Shown one piece after another: positions 1 through 6,580 of a DNA stretch of 15,379 nucleotides. The DNA is from Candidatus Kuenenia stuttgartensis. GTDB taxonomy: Bacteria; Bacteroidota; Bacteroidia; Flavobacteriales_D; Crocinitomicaceae. Numbering within the stretch: position 1 is the first letter of the stretch; the number at the start of each line of letters is the position of its first letter. The translations under genes and the position numbers were made by a program. The stretch lies in the NCBI GenBank assembly GCA_943326025.2, contig CALPRR020000038.1:1-15379 (forward strand). The letters run 5' to 3'. The notes beneath the pieces were generated by a model. It worked only from the letters and a program-made list of their open reading frames with translations, was not told where the DNA came from and did not search any database.

Positions 1-1
1 A

Positions 2-490
2 GACAGGTACAACCCCAAATTGTACAGATGAAAATAGTTTTGTAGTAACGATTAATACAACTCCAACAGCTGATGCTCCAATTAATGTAACAGCATGTGA
101 CAGTTATGTATTGCCAGCTTTAACTGTAGGTAATTATTATACAGGATTAGGAGGAACAGGCACAGTATTAACTGCAGGATCAACAATCACAAGTCCACAA
201 ACAATTTATGTTTATGCACAGACAGGCACAACCCCAAATTGTACAGATGAAAATAGTTTTGTAGTAACGGTTAATACAACTCCAACAGCTGATGCTCCAA
301 TAAATGTAACGGCATGTGACAGTTATGTATTACCAGCGTTAACTGTAGGTAATTATTATACAGGAACAGGAACAGCATTAACAGCAGGATCAACAATCAC
401 AAGTCCACAAACAATTTATGTTTATGCACAGACAGGCATAACCCCAAATTGTACAGATGAAAATAGTTTTACAGTAACGGTTAATATAAC
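2..490 (+). repeat. Near-identical in-frame tandem repeats of 219 and 210 bp
   Basis: The motif starting gacaggyayaaccccaaatt recurs at 2, 221 and 431, giving repeat periods of 219 and 210 bp (73 and 70 codons). The 9-bp difference lies in the Gly/Thr-rich segment, which reads TGLGGTGTVL in the first unit and TGTGTAL in the second. The third copy diverges after about 490. Identity at the DNA level is nearly complete, including synonymous positions, which points to recent duplication or gene conversion. More units probably lie upstream of the window. Confidence 0.9.
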
Positions 491-1010
491 CCCAAATTCA
501 CCTTCTGGTTTAAATGATTTGACTTATTGTTCAACAGATATTATATCTCCAATTATTATTGGATCTACTGGAGATGTCGTAACATGGTATGCAAATGTGG
601 AGCAAACGAATGTAATTAATGTAGGAGAGACTCTTTTACCATTGTTGAGTTCACAAAATTATTTTGTTACATTATCAAATAATGGATGTGAGAGTAGTGC
701 AACTCAATTTTCAATAATTATTAATGAATGTGAAATAAACTTTCCTTCAGCTTTTACTCCTGATGGAGATAATATCAATGATGTTTGGGAGATAAGTAAT
801 ATTGATCAAGTTTATCCAGATAATGTAGTGAGAATATATAATAGATGGGGGAATTTGTTGTTTGTATCTGAGAGAGGTAAATACGAAATGAAACCATGGA
901 ATGGAAAATATAATGGAGAACTATTGCCTGTCGCTTCCTACTATTACATAATAGAGTTCAGTGAAAAAAGTAAAACTGATACAGGGACAATTTCGATTAT
1001 TAGAAAATAG
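3..1010 (+). CDS. 3' end of a large T9SS-exported repetitive surface protein (gliding-motility-type C-terminal domain)
   Basis: The reading frame is open from the first bases of the window, so the gene starts upstream; 335 codons are visible. The first part is a tandem array with the recurring segments CDSYVLPALTVGNYYTG, SPQTIYVYAQTG and PNCTDENSF, typical of long flavobacterial adhesins. A less regular Ig-like stretch follows, with a TWYAN segment and a Cys pair. The last ~90 residues form a type B T9SS sorting domain (CHU_C / gliding motility-associated C-terminal type): FPSAFTPDGDNINDVWEI, then RIYNRWGNLLF, then PWNGKYNGELLPVASYYYII, ending in GTISIIRK. In this family that domain directs export through the outer membrane and surface attachment or release. 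Inferred role: adhesin or surface-layer protein. The TAG stop shares its last base with the left core of the following cassette-like segment. The family call is secure; the biological target is unknown. Confidence 0.9.
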   Translation, partial: TGTTPNCTDENSFVVTINTTPTADAPINVTACDSYVLPALTVGNYYTGLGGTGTVLTAGSTITSPQTIYVYAQTGTTPNCTDENSFVVTVNTTPTADAPINVTACDSYVLPALTVGNYYTGTGTALTAGSTITSPQTIYVYAQTGITPNCTDENSFTVTVNITPNSPSGLNDLTYCSTDIISPIIIGSTGDVVTWYANVEQTNVINVGETLLPLLSSQNYFVTLSNNGCESSATQFSIIINECEINFPSAFTPDGDNINDVWEISNIDQVYPDNVVRIYNRWGNLLFVSERGKYEMKPWNGKYNGELLPVASYYYIIEFSEKSKTDTGTISIIRK

Positions 1011-1017
1011 TTAGCGG
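1010..1017 (+). repeat. Left core of the cassette-like segment (GTTAGCGG)
   Basis: GTTAGCGG is the exact reverse complement of CCGCTAAC at 2226-2233. Its first base is the last base of the upstream gene's TAG stop. A small hairpin, CTTC-GTTA-GAAG, follows at 1019-1030. An 8-bp match alone could be chance; the position of both copies at gene ends makes it more convincing. Confidence 0.4.
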
Positions 1018-1047
1018 ACTTCGTTAGAAGACGACAAAATATTGAAA

Positions 1048-1602
1048 ATGCAAAATAAGAAAATTCAAGTTCATAAGTTTTTAATCGAACTATTCGGACG
1101 TGAAACGACAATATTTGATTTGTTGGCTGTTATTATAAGCTCCGTTTTATTTGCTGGTTTGATACTTTTGATTAAGTGGAATTCTGACTTTTCAGTACTT
1201 AAAAAAATTATACTGACAATTCTCGCACTTGACATTGCTGGTGGCGTTGTAGCGAACTTTACGAGTGGTACAAATAATTATTATGCTGAGTCATTACAAA
1301 AAAGATACTTGTTTGTTTTTGTTCATCTGTTACAGCCATCAATTCTAATCTGGATCTTTCCAAATGAGTTATTAGCGGTTTTGGGAGAATCGATATTTAC
1401 TCTTATAAGCTCAATCATTGTATTGAATATAAAAAAGCATTACAATCAAAGAATAATTGCTGTAACACTTTTGCTTTTTTCCTTAATTCTATCAACTCTT
1501 TTTAATTATACCGACCCATTGACAAAAATGATAATGCAGCTCTTTTCTTTAAAACTCATTTTGGCATTTAGTGTAAATTGGGTTTCAACTGACAAAGAGT
1601 AA
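1048..1602 (+). CDS. Six-helix integral membrane protein of unknown function
   Basis: The product is 184 residues from the ATG at 1048; a TTG six bases upstream is in frame but less likely. Hydrophobic segments lie near residues 22-43, 50-70, 87-104, 108-127, 134-152 and 160-178, so the protein is almost all membrane with short loops. Helix 2 runs into a polar segment, DIAGGVVANFTSGTNNYYAE, which is the most distinctive part and may be functional. A GRET segment precedes helix 1 and there is no signal peptide. I do not recognise a named family. It is the first gene of the cassette-like segment, and its TAA stop is directly followed by the ATG of the next gene, so the two are probably translated together. 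No promoter is apparent between it and the upstream adhesin gene, so expression may depend on readthrough. Confident as a gene; function unknown. Confidence 0.8.
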   Translation: MQNKKIQVHKFLIELFGRETTIFDLLAVIISSVLFAGLILLIKWNSDFSVLKKIILTILALDIAGGVVANFTSGTNNYYAESLQKRYLFVFVHLLQPSILIWIFPNELLAVLGESIFTLISSIIVLNIKKHYNQRIIAVTLLLFSLILSTLFNYTDPLTKMIMQLFSLKLILAFSVNWVSTDKE

Positions 1603-2232
1603 ATGATTAATTTAAAAGTCAAATCAGCTTTCATCGCATTACTAATATTGCTAAAAGGATATTCCCAGAACATTACTAAGCCTTTTGAAACTTTAAAAAA
1701 AGAGAGAGGTATTCTTTATGGCCTTGACAACAGAGGAACTCACATTTTTCAGCATCACACCGTTATCTATGGATTATATTCAGGAATTAGTTTAGGAAAA
1801 AAAATCAGATTCAAAATAGGTATAAATGGAACTCCTTTTGAAATTGGAAAATTTGTTGATGAAAATGGGATTATAAAGAAAAATAGATTGTTTTTTGCCA
1901 GCGTAGGAGAAGAATTTGACTTTTACCAATATAAAAAATTTGGTATGACAACGTATCTGCAAGCTGGGATTGGCAACAACTTTTACAGACAGCTAAATCA
2001 AAACGGAACAGAGGTTAACAAAGGTAAACAACTCATTATTCCTATTGAAACAGGCTTACATTTCAGTTATGACCTTTTGACTTTTATTAAACTTAAGACT
2101 GGTTTTGGTTGGCGTTTTGTAGCACCAAACAATTCAAGAGAGTTAAGTGGTTACTATGTAAAACTTGGTCTTAGTTTTAATCATAAAAAATTTAATCAAA
2201 CAAGATCAGACAATAAAACAACGCCCCGCTAA
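1603..2232 (+). CDS. Exported protein, probable outer-membrane beta-barrel, unknown function
   Basis: The product is 209 residues. Residues 1-22 form a signal peptide (basic start, AFIALLILL core, ending GYSQ), typical of Bacteroidota export signals. The remainder alternates hydrophobic and polar residues with many aromatics and glycines (IYGLYSGISLG, IRFKIGINGTPF, LQAGIGNNFY, IKLKTGFGWRF, YYVKLGLSFN), the look of a small outer-membrane barrel; the last strand-like stretch ends at about F192. A polar tail of 17 residues follows, and it is translated into the right cassette core: the TAA stop is the TAA inside CCGCTAAC. The start codon abuts the upstream stop, giving a two-gene unit. A barrel is inferred from pattern only; a soluble periplasmic beta-protein is the alternative. 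No named family recognised. Confidence 0.75.
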   Translation: MINLKVKSAFIALLILLKGYSQNITKPFETLKKERGILYGLDNRGTHIFQHHTVIYGLYSGISLGKKIRFKIGINGTPFEIGKFVDENGIIKKNRLFFASVGEEFDFYQYKKFGMTTYLQAGIGNNFYRQLNQNGTEVNKGKQLIIPIETGLHFSYDLLTFIKLKTGFGWRFVAPNNSRELSGYYVKLGLSFNHKKFNQTRSDNKTTPR

Positions 2233-2270
2233 CAGCAACTGCCCAAAAGTGGCGGGTCAGTGGTTAATCC
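2226..2270 (+). repeat. Right core and attC-like bulged hairpin
   Basis: CCGCTAAC (2226-2233) mirrors the left core at 1010-1017. Bases 2230-2266 can fold as TAAC/GTTA, CA/TG, CTG/CAG and CCC/GGG, with unpaired AG and A on the left arm, unpaired T on the right arm, and a terminal loop AAAAGTGGC. That is a 12-bp stem broken by one-sided bulges. Folded single-strand sites with extrahelical bases are a known property of integron attC sites, but this fold is shorter and its cores are not canonical. It is followed immediately by non-coding DNA rather than another cassette. Confidence 0.4.
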
Positions 2271-2552
2271 AAGCTCCGTGTTTCTATCAATGTTTATGCT
2301 CAGTTGACAGTGAAGTGCTTCGAAATCGTAACCTTCAGGTATCTGTAAAACGATAATAGCATTGTCCTAAAGAGTAGTTTTTTATTAGATTAAAACAACA
2401 CTTTTTAGATTTAAACAACGTTATTTTGTCTCATTGTCTCTTATTGAAATTAATTTTTATTTAATTGATTATCAGTTTTTTATTTTATTTGTAATTATGC
2501 TAGTTTCATTTCCGAACATGTCCTATAACTAAAAAAACAACTTAAAATATCT
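2271..2552. other. Gene-free stretch: cassette tail, then AT-rich DNA
   Basis: No credible gene is visible on either strand. Up to about 2360 the base composition is balanced and resembles the cassette end, with a small GAAG-TG-CTTC palindrome. After that the DNA becomes strongly AT-rich, with a 20-bp-period direct repeat at 2385-2419 and a short direct repeat TTGTCTC at 2426 and 2434. The switch near 2360 is the main argument for placing the right end of the inserted segment there. Confidence 0.5.
2385..2419. repeat. Two-copy direct repeat with 20-bp period
   Basis: TTAGATTAAAACAAC (2385-2399) recurs as TTAGATTTAAACAAC (2405-2419), 14 of 15 bases identical and starting 20 bp apart. A two-turn spacing places both copies on the same face of the helix, as expected for paired regulator sites, but AT-rich spacer DNA produces such repeats by chance too. 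The nearest promoter-like element is about 135 bp downstream. Confidence 0.3.
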
Positions 2553-2560
2553 TAAATTTG
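2553..2560 (+). promoter_or_regulatory. Bacteroidota-type -7 element TAAATTTG
   Basis: TAAATTTG fits the TAnnTTTG -7 consensus of flavobacterial primary promoters. No convincing TTG -33 element lies 17-23 bp upstream. It would start a short transcript near 2566 ending at the terminator at 2670-2696, with no gene in between. Confidence 0.35.
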
Positions 2561-2565
2561 TAATG

Positions 2566-2697
2566 TAGTTTAATAGTTAGGTTTAGTTTTACGAAGATTG
2601 AGTGAAACAAAATCATCACGATTTGATTAATGGCTGTTAGTTAATTCTTATTATGATTTTGATGATTTTAACCTCCCTTTTGGGAGGTTTTTTTTTA
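2566..2697 (+). ncRNA. Candidate small structured RNA of about 130 nt
   Basis: The stretch lies between a -7-like element and a strong intrinsic terminator and has no reading frame worth calling. AAAATCATCA (2609-2618) is perfectly complementary to TGATGATTTT (2660-2669), closing a domain that contains a second short pairing ATTAA/TTAAT around a TGGCTG loop. The terminator hairpin follows directly. Alternatively the terminator belongs to the adhesin gene that ends at 1010 and was separated from it by the cassette-like insertion. I cannot match it to a named RNA family. Confidence 0.3.
2670..2696 (+). terminator. Strong rho-independent terminator
   Basis: AACCTCCC (2670-2677), loop TTTT, GGGAGGTT (2682-2689), then an uninterrupted T run to 2696. 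This is a textbook + strand intrinsic terminator. It is 440 bp past the last gene stop (2232), so it ends either a small RNA or a long 3' untranslated region. Confidence 0.9.
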
Positions 2698-2857
2698 CGT
2701 TTAAAATTGGTTTTTTAATTCTTTAAAGTGTCCTAAATCATTCAAACCTAAATAATATTTAAAAAATTGTTTATCAATATTTTAGATTCTTTTTTTTTAT
2801 GATTTTCATCAATTGATTAATAAATATTGATCTGATTATAATCCAATATCAATGTGT

Positions 2858-2865
2858 TACTTTTG
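2858..2865 (+). promoter_or_regulatory. Bacteroidota-type -7 element TACTTTTG upstream of the carboxylase gene
   Basis: TACTTTTG matches TAnnTTTG exactly. A weak -33-like TCTG lies at 2831-2834 (23-bp spacing); the better TTG at 2827-2829 is 28 bp away. A start near 2872 would give the carboxylase mRNA a leader of about 148 nt. It is the nearest good promoter to that gene. Confidence 0.5.
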
Positions 2866-2871
2866 CAACAT

Positions 2872-3019
2872 AGTAAGTAAATAGTTTTTGTAAATTAATA
2901 CATGGTGATTTCTAAAATTGAAAAAATAGTGATTTTGAAAGGTCAGAAATCATAATGTGTTATTAAAGCCTTCTCTTGTTGAAGGCTTTTTTATTTTATG
3001 TTGTAATATTAATTATGTA
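2872..3019 (+). promoter_or_regulatory. Putative structured leader (attenuator) of the pyruvate carboxylase gene
   Basis: The stretch between the predicted start site and the gene contains a perfect 8-bp inverted repeat TGATTTCT (2906-2913) / AGAAATCA (2945-2952), with a possible inner AAAAT/ATTTT pairing, followed by a terminator-like hairpin at 2965-2992. A leader of this kind in front of a metabolic gene suggests control of transcript elongation, but I see no known riboswitch class or leader peptide. A separate small RNA that ends at the hairpin is the alternative. Confidence 0.3.
2965..2992 (+). terminator. Rho-independent terminator hairpin in front of the carboxylase gene
   Basis: AAAGCCTTC (2965-2973), loop TCTTGTT, GAAGGCTTT (2981-2989), then further T to 2992 and an A/T run. 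The 9-bp perfect stem with T tail is a good intrinsic terminator. It lies inside an in-frame upstream extension of the carboxylase reading frame, which argues against translation from GTG 2957. Confidence 0.8.
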
Positions 3020-6000
3020 ATGAAATCAGTTCAAAAAATTAAGCAGATAAACAAATTATTAGTTGCAAATAGAGGCGAAATAGCAATTAGAATATTTCGT
3101 GCCGCAACAGAATTAAATATTAGAACAGTTGCTGTGTATACCTTTGAAGATAGGTATTCATTACATAGATATAAGGCAGATCAGAGTTTTCAAATAGGAG
3201 ATGAAAAAGATCCATTAAAACCCTATTTGGATATTGAAGAAATTATTTCAGTTGCTAAAAAAAATAATGTAGATGCTATTCATCCAGGTTATGGTTTCTT
3301 ATCTGAAAACGTTCAATTAGCAAAAAGATGTCAAGAAGAAGGAATCATCTTTGTTGGACCACGAACAGATGTTATGGAAAAACTAGGAGATAAGGTTAAT
3401 TCTAAAATTCAAGCGAAAGAAATTAATGTACCGTTAATTCCTGATAGTCAGATTTCAATAAAGACATCAGAGGATGCATTAAATGAATCTAAAAGAATAG
3501 GTTTTCCTGTTATGTTAAAAGCATCTGCGGGAGGAGGAGGAAGAGGGATGAGAGTAGTGAGATCTGAGTCTGAAGTAATCAATTCATATAATGATGCAGC
3601 AAATGAAGCGCTTAAAGCTTTTGGTGATTCAACAATTTTCATTGAGAAATATATTGAGAATCCTAAACATATTGAGGTTCAGATTTTAGGAGATAATTAT
3701 GGAAACATTGTTCATTTATTTGAAAGAGATTGTTCGGTTCAAAGAAGATTCCAGAAAGTAATTGAAATTGCGCCATCAATATTAAGTCAAAATGCGAAAG
3801 AAAAACTTTACGGTTATGCTGTTAATTTAGCTAAACATGTAGGATACAATAACGCAGGGACAGTTGAGTTTTTAGTAGATAAAGAGGAGAACATATACTT
3901 TATTGAAGTAAATCCAAGAATTCAGGTAGAGCACACAATTACAGAAGAAATAACGGGGATTGATATCGTTCGTTCACAAATTATTATTGCTGCAGGTTAT
4001 TCTCTAAGTCACAATCAAATTTTTATAAATTCTCAAGAAGATGTAAAATGTAATGGTTGGGCAATTCAATGTCGAGTTACGACTGAGGATCCTGAAAATG
4101 ATTTTAAACCAGATTTTGGAACTATTATAGCTTACAGAAATGCAGGTGGTTACGGAATTCGTTTAGATGAAGGAAGTAGTTATTCAGGTGTTAAAATATC
4201 ACCGTTCTTCGATTCTATGCTTGTAAAAGTATCTGCAAGTGGAAGAACATTAAAAGGTGCTGCTTTAAGGTTGAAAAGAACACTAGAAGAATTTAGAATT
4301 CGAGGAGTAAAAACAAACATTCCATTTTTAGTGAATGTTATGGAAAATCCAATTTTCCAATCAGGAGAAACAAATGTTGGATTTATTCAAGAAAATCCGC
4401 AATTGCTAATTCCTAAATATGGTTTTGACAAAGATAGGGGTACTAAATTATTAAAGTATTTAGGGGAATTAAAAGTGAATGGTCATCCTGATGTTAAGAT
4501 ATGCGATGAAAAGAAAATATTTAGGAAATTACATATTCCTGATTATGATAAAAAGGCAAATTTTCCAAAAGGAACTAAAGATTTATTAAACGAGCTAGGA
4601 AGAGAAGCATTTATAAATTATATAAAAGAAGAAAAAAAGATTTTTTATACCGATACAACATTAAGAGATGCGCACCAGTCTTTGTTTGCAACAAGATTAA
4701 GAAATGATGATATTTTAAAAATGTTGGAGGGTTATGCAAAATCAATTCCTGAATTATTTTCTTTGGAAGTTTGGGGTGGAGCTACTTTTGACGTTTGTAT
4801 GCGATTTTTACATGAAGATCCATGGGAAAGATTGCGATTAATTCGTAAAGCAGCACCAAATATTTTATTGCAAATGTTATTTAGAGGTACAAATGCTGTT
4901 GGATATGCTGCTTATCCTGACAATGTCATTGAAAAATTTATAGTAAAGAGTGCTGAAAATGGTATAGATGTGTTTAGAATTTTTGATTCATTAAACTGGA
5001 TTGAAGGCATGACGCATAGTATCAAGATTGTAAGAGAAAAAACAAATTCTTTGGCAGAGGCTTGTATTTGTTATACAGGTGATATAATGGATTCAAATCG
5101 AACAAAATTTAATTTAGATTATTATATTGACTTAGCAAAACAATTAGAATCCGCAGGGGCACATATGTTATGTATTAAGGATATGGCTGGTTTATTGAAA
5201 CCATACGCTGCGGAAGTGTTAATTAAAGCTTTGAAACAAAATATTTCAATTCCAATTCATCTTCATACACATGACACATCTTCAATACAGTCTTCTACCT
5301 ATTTAAAAGCGATTGAAGCGGATGTTGATGTTGTTGATGTTGCTTTAGCTTCTATGAGTGGATTAACATCTCAACCAAATTTTAATTCAATTGTAGCGGC
5401 TTTTAAAGGACATGAAAGAGAAAATCCAATTGATCTTCAAAAATTAAATGAATTTTCTAATTATTTTGAAATTGTCAGAGAGTATTATTATCCATTTGAA
5501 TCAGAGTTAAAAGCTGGAACCGCAGAAGTTTATAATCATGAAATTCCAGGGGGACAATATTCTAATCTATTACCTCAAGCAAGAGGTTTAGGCTTGGAAG
5601 ATAAATTTGAGTTGGTTAAAGAGAATTATGTGAAAGTGAATCAATTATTTGGCGATATAGTTAAAGTTACACCATCGTCTAAAGTGGTAGGTGATATGGC
5701 AATGTTTATGACTTCAAATAATTATTCGGTTGATGATATCTTTGAAAAAGGGGAGACAATTTCATTTCCTGATTCAGTTAAACAACTTTTTAAAGGTGAA
5801 TTAGGTCAACCATTTGGAGGATTTCCAAAGGAACTTCAAAAAATAATACTAAAAGATATCAAACCATACACTGAAAAACCAAATGCACACATTAAAGCTT
5901 TTGATTTTGATACTGAATTCGAAAAATTTAAACTGAAGTATGATGAATCATTAACAGAAGAGGATTTACTATCATATATAATGTATCCGAAGGTTTTTGA

Positions 6001-6475
6001 CGAGTTTTATACATTTAATAAATATTTTGGTAAAGTTGAAAGTCTTCCAACACCAGCTTTTTATTATCCTTTAAAATCGAATGAAGAAATTATTGTTAAT
6101 CTAGAATCAGGTAAAAATTTATTAATTCGTTTCAGATACATGGGGGAACCTAATGAAGATGGATTCAGAGAAGTTTATTTTCAAATAAATGGACAAACTA
6201 GAAATGTATTAATAAAAGACAATAAAATAAAAATTGATAAAGTTTCAAATGTTAAAGTTTCTAGTGACAATGAAGTAGGGGCTCCACTTCAGGGTAAATT
6301 AGTAGACATTAAAGTGAAAGAAGGTGATAAAATTATAAAAGGAACACCTTTATTTGTTATAGAGGCTATGAAGATGGAATCAACAATAAACTCAACAGTA
6401 GAGGGAGTTGTTCAAAAAATTTACATTAAAAATAACTCAATGGTTGAACAAGGTGACTGTCTATTATCTATTTAA
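3020..6475 (+). CDS. pyc: Pyruvate carboxylase (single-chain, biotin-dependent)
   Basis: Catalyses pyruvate + bicarbonate + ATP to oxaloacetate, the anaplerotic step feeding the TCA cycle and gluconeogenesis; cytoplasmic. The product is 1151 residues, the usual length for the single-chain alpha4-type enzyme. Biotin carboxylase domain, about 10-460: NKLLVANRGEIAIRI, HPGYGFLSEN, the ATP-binding KASAGGGGRGM loop (167-177) and FIEVNPRIQVEHT. Carboxyltransferase domain, from about 540: DTTLRDAHQSL (545-555), EVWGGATFDV, the catalytic lysine in CIKDMAG (K720) and HLHTHDTSS. Biotin carrier domain, about 1083-1151: the EAMKM motif with the biotinylated lysine at K1118. All key residues seen are present. 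The start at ATG 3020 fits the family N-terminus; an in-frame GTG at 2957 would translate through a terminator hairpin. It stands alone, preceded by a long leader and followed by a weak terminator. Confidence 0.97.
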   Translation: MKSVQKIKQINKLLVANRGEIAIRIFRAATELNIRTVAVYTFEDRYSLHRYKADQSFQIGDEKDPLKPYLDIEEIISVAKKNNVDAIHPGYGFLSENVQLAKRCQEEGIIFVGPRTDVMEKLGDKVNSKIQAKEINVPLIPDSQISIKTSEDALNESKRIGFPVMLKASAGGGGRGMRVVRSESEVINSYNDAANEALKAFGDSTIFIEKYIENPKHIEVQILGDNYGNIVHLFERDCSVQRRFQKVIEIAPSILSQNAKEKLYGYAVNLAKHVGYNNAGTVEFLVDKEENIYFIEVNPRIQVEHTITEEITGIDIVRSQIIIAAGYSLSHNQIFINSQEDVKCNGWAIQCRVTTEDPENDFKPDFGTIIAYRNAGGYGIRLDEGSSYSGVKISPFFDSMLVKVSASGRTLKGAALRLKRTLEEFRIRGVKTNIPFLVNVMENPIFQSGETNVGFIQENPQLLIPKYGFDKDRGTKLLKYLGELKVNGHPDVKICDEKKIFRKLHIPDYDKKANFPKGTKDLLNELGREAFINYIKEEKKIFYTDTTLRDAHQSLFATRLRNDDILKMLEGYAKSIPELFSLEVWGGATFDVCMRFLHEDPWERLRLIRKAAPNILLQMLFRGTNAVGYAAYPDNVIEKFIVKSAENGIDVFRIFDSLNWIEGMTHSIKIVREKTNSLAEACICYTGDIMDSNRTKFNLDYYIDLAKQLESAGAHMLCIKDMAGLLKPYAAEVLIKALKQNISIPIHLHTHDTSSIQSSTYLKAIEADVDVVDVALASMSGLTSQPNFNSIVAAFKGHERENPIDLQKLNEFSNYFEIVREYYYPFESELKAGTAEVYNHEIPGGQYSNLLPQARGLGLEDKFELVKENYVKVNQLFGDIVKVTPSSKVVGDMAMFMTSNNYSVDDIFEKGETISFPDSVKQLFKGELGQPFGGFPKELQKIILKDIKPYTEKPNAHIKAFDFDTEFEKFKLKYDESLTEEDLLSYIMYPKVFDEFYTFNKYFGKVESLPTPAFYYPLKSNEEIIVNLESGKNLLIRFRYMGEPNEDGFREVYFQINGQTRNVLIKDNKIKIDKVSNVKVSSDNEVGAPLQGKLVDIKVKEGDKIIKGTPLFVIEAMKMESTINSTVEGVVQKIYIKNNSMVEQGDCLLSI

Positions 6476-6499
6476 AAAACAGTTATTTGTGTGTTTTTT
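6474..6499 (+). terminator. Weak A/T-rich terminator after the carboxylase gene
   Basis: AAAAAACA (6474-6481), a 10-nt loop, and TGTTTTTT (6492-6499) form an 8-bp, mainly A-T stem with its own T run, starting in the stop codon. The low GC content makes it a weak candidate. Confidence 0.35.
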
Positions 6500-6535
6500 G
6501 TAATGTTTTGTAATATTTAAATTCAGTGATTTTGG

Positions 6536-6565
6536 AGATTTGGCTCATAATTTTGGGACAAATCT
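6536..6565 (+). promoter_or_regulatory. Promoter-like -7 element inside a small inverted repeat
   Basis: TAATTTTG (6548-6555) matches TAnnTTTG and would give a start near 6561, about 20 nt before the next gene. AGATTTG (6536-6542) and CAAATCT (6559-6565) form a perfect 7-bp inverted repeat around it, a possible operator. No TTG occurs at the usual -33 distance. In such AT-rich DNA both signals could be chance. Confidence 0.35.
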
Positions 6566-6580
6566 TCAAAACTCGAAAAA

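Larger units (their letters stand above)
1010..2360 (+). mobile_element. Putative integron-like gene cassette (two ORFs, no integrase)
   Basis: The segment is bounded by GTTAGCGG at 1010-1017 and its exact reverse complement CCGCTAAC at 2226-2233. The right core is followed by a bulged imperfect hairpin (2230-2266) and a tail of balanced composition to about 2360, unlike the AT-rich DNA that follows. The left core touches the stop codon of the upstream adhesin gene, and only 30-odd bases with no recognisable promoter separate it from the first internal ORF. Promoterless genes flanked by a short core and followed by a foldable recombination site are the known layout of integron cassettes (GTTRRRY / RYYYAAC cores). 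The cores here match that consensus only in the GTT/AAC half, and no integrase is in the window, so the class is inferred. The right end is uncertain: about 2263 by the hairpin, about 2360 by composition. Confidence 0.35.

Noticed and set aside
2..490. CRISPR-like array
   Set aside because: The repeats are in frame, about 210-219 bp long and part of a surface protein; there are no unique spacers.
1042..1047. TTG start two codons before the ATG of the six-helix membrane protein
   Set aside because: ATG at 1048 is the stronger start and the difference is only two residues.
2165..2356. 63-codon open frame over the end of the barrel gene and the cassette tail
   Set aside because: It overlaps the real gene in another frame, has no recognisable features, and its open part is the conserved site-like tail.
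2957..3019. In-frame 21-residue N-terminal extension of pyruvate carboxylase from GTG 2957
   Set aside because: It would translate through the terminator hairpin at 2965-2992, and the family N-terminus fits ATG 3020.
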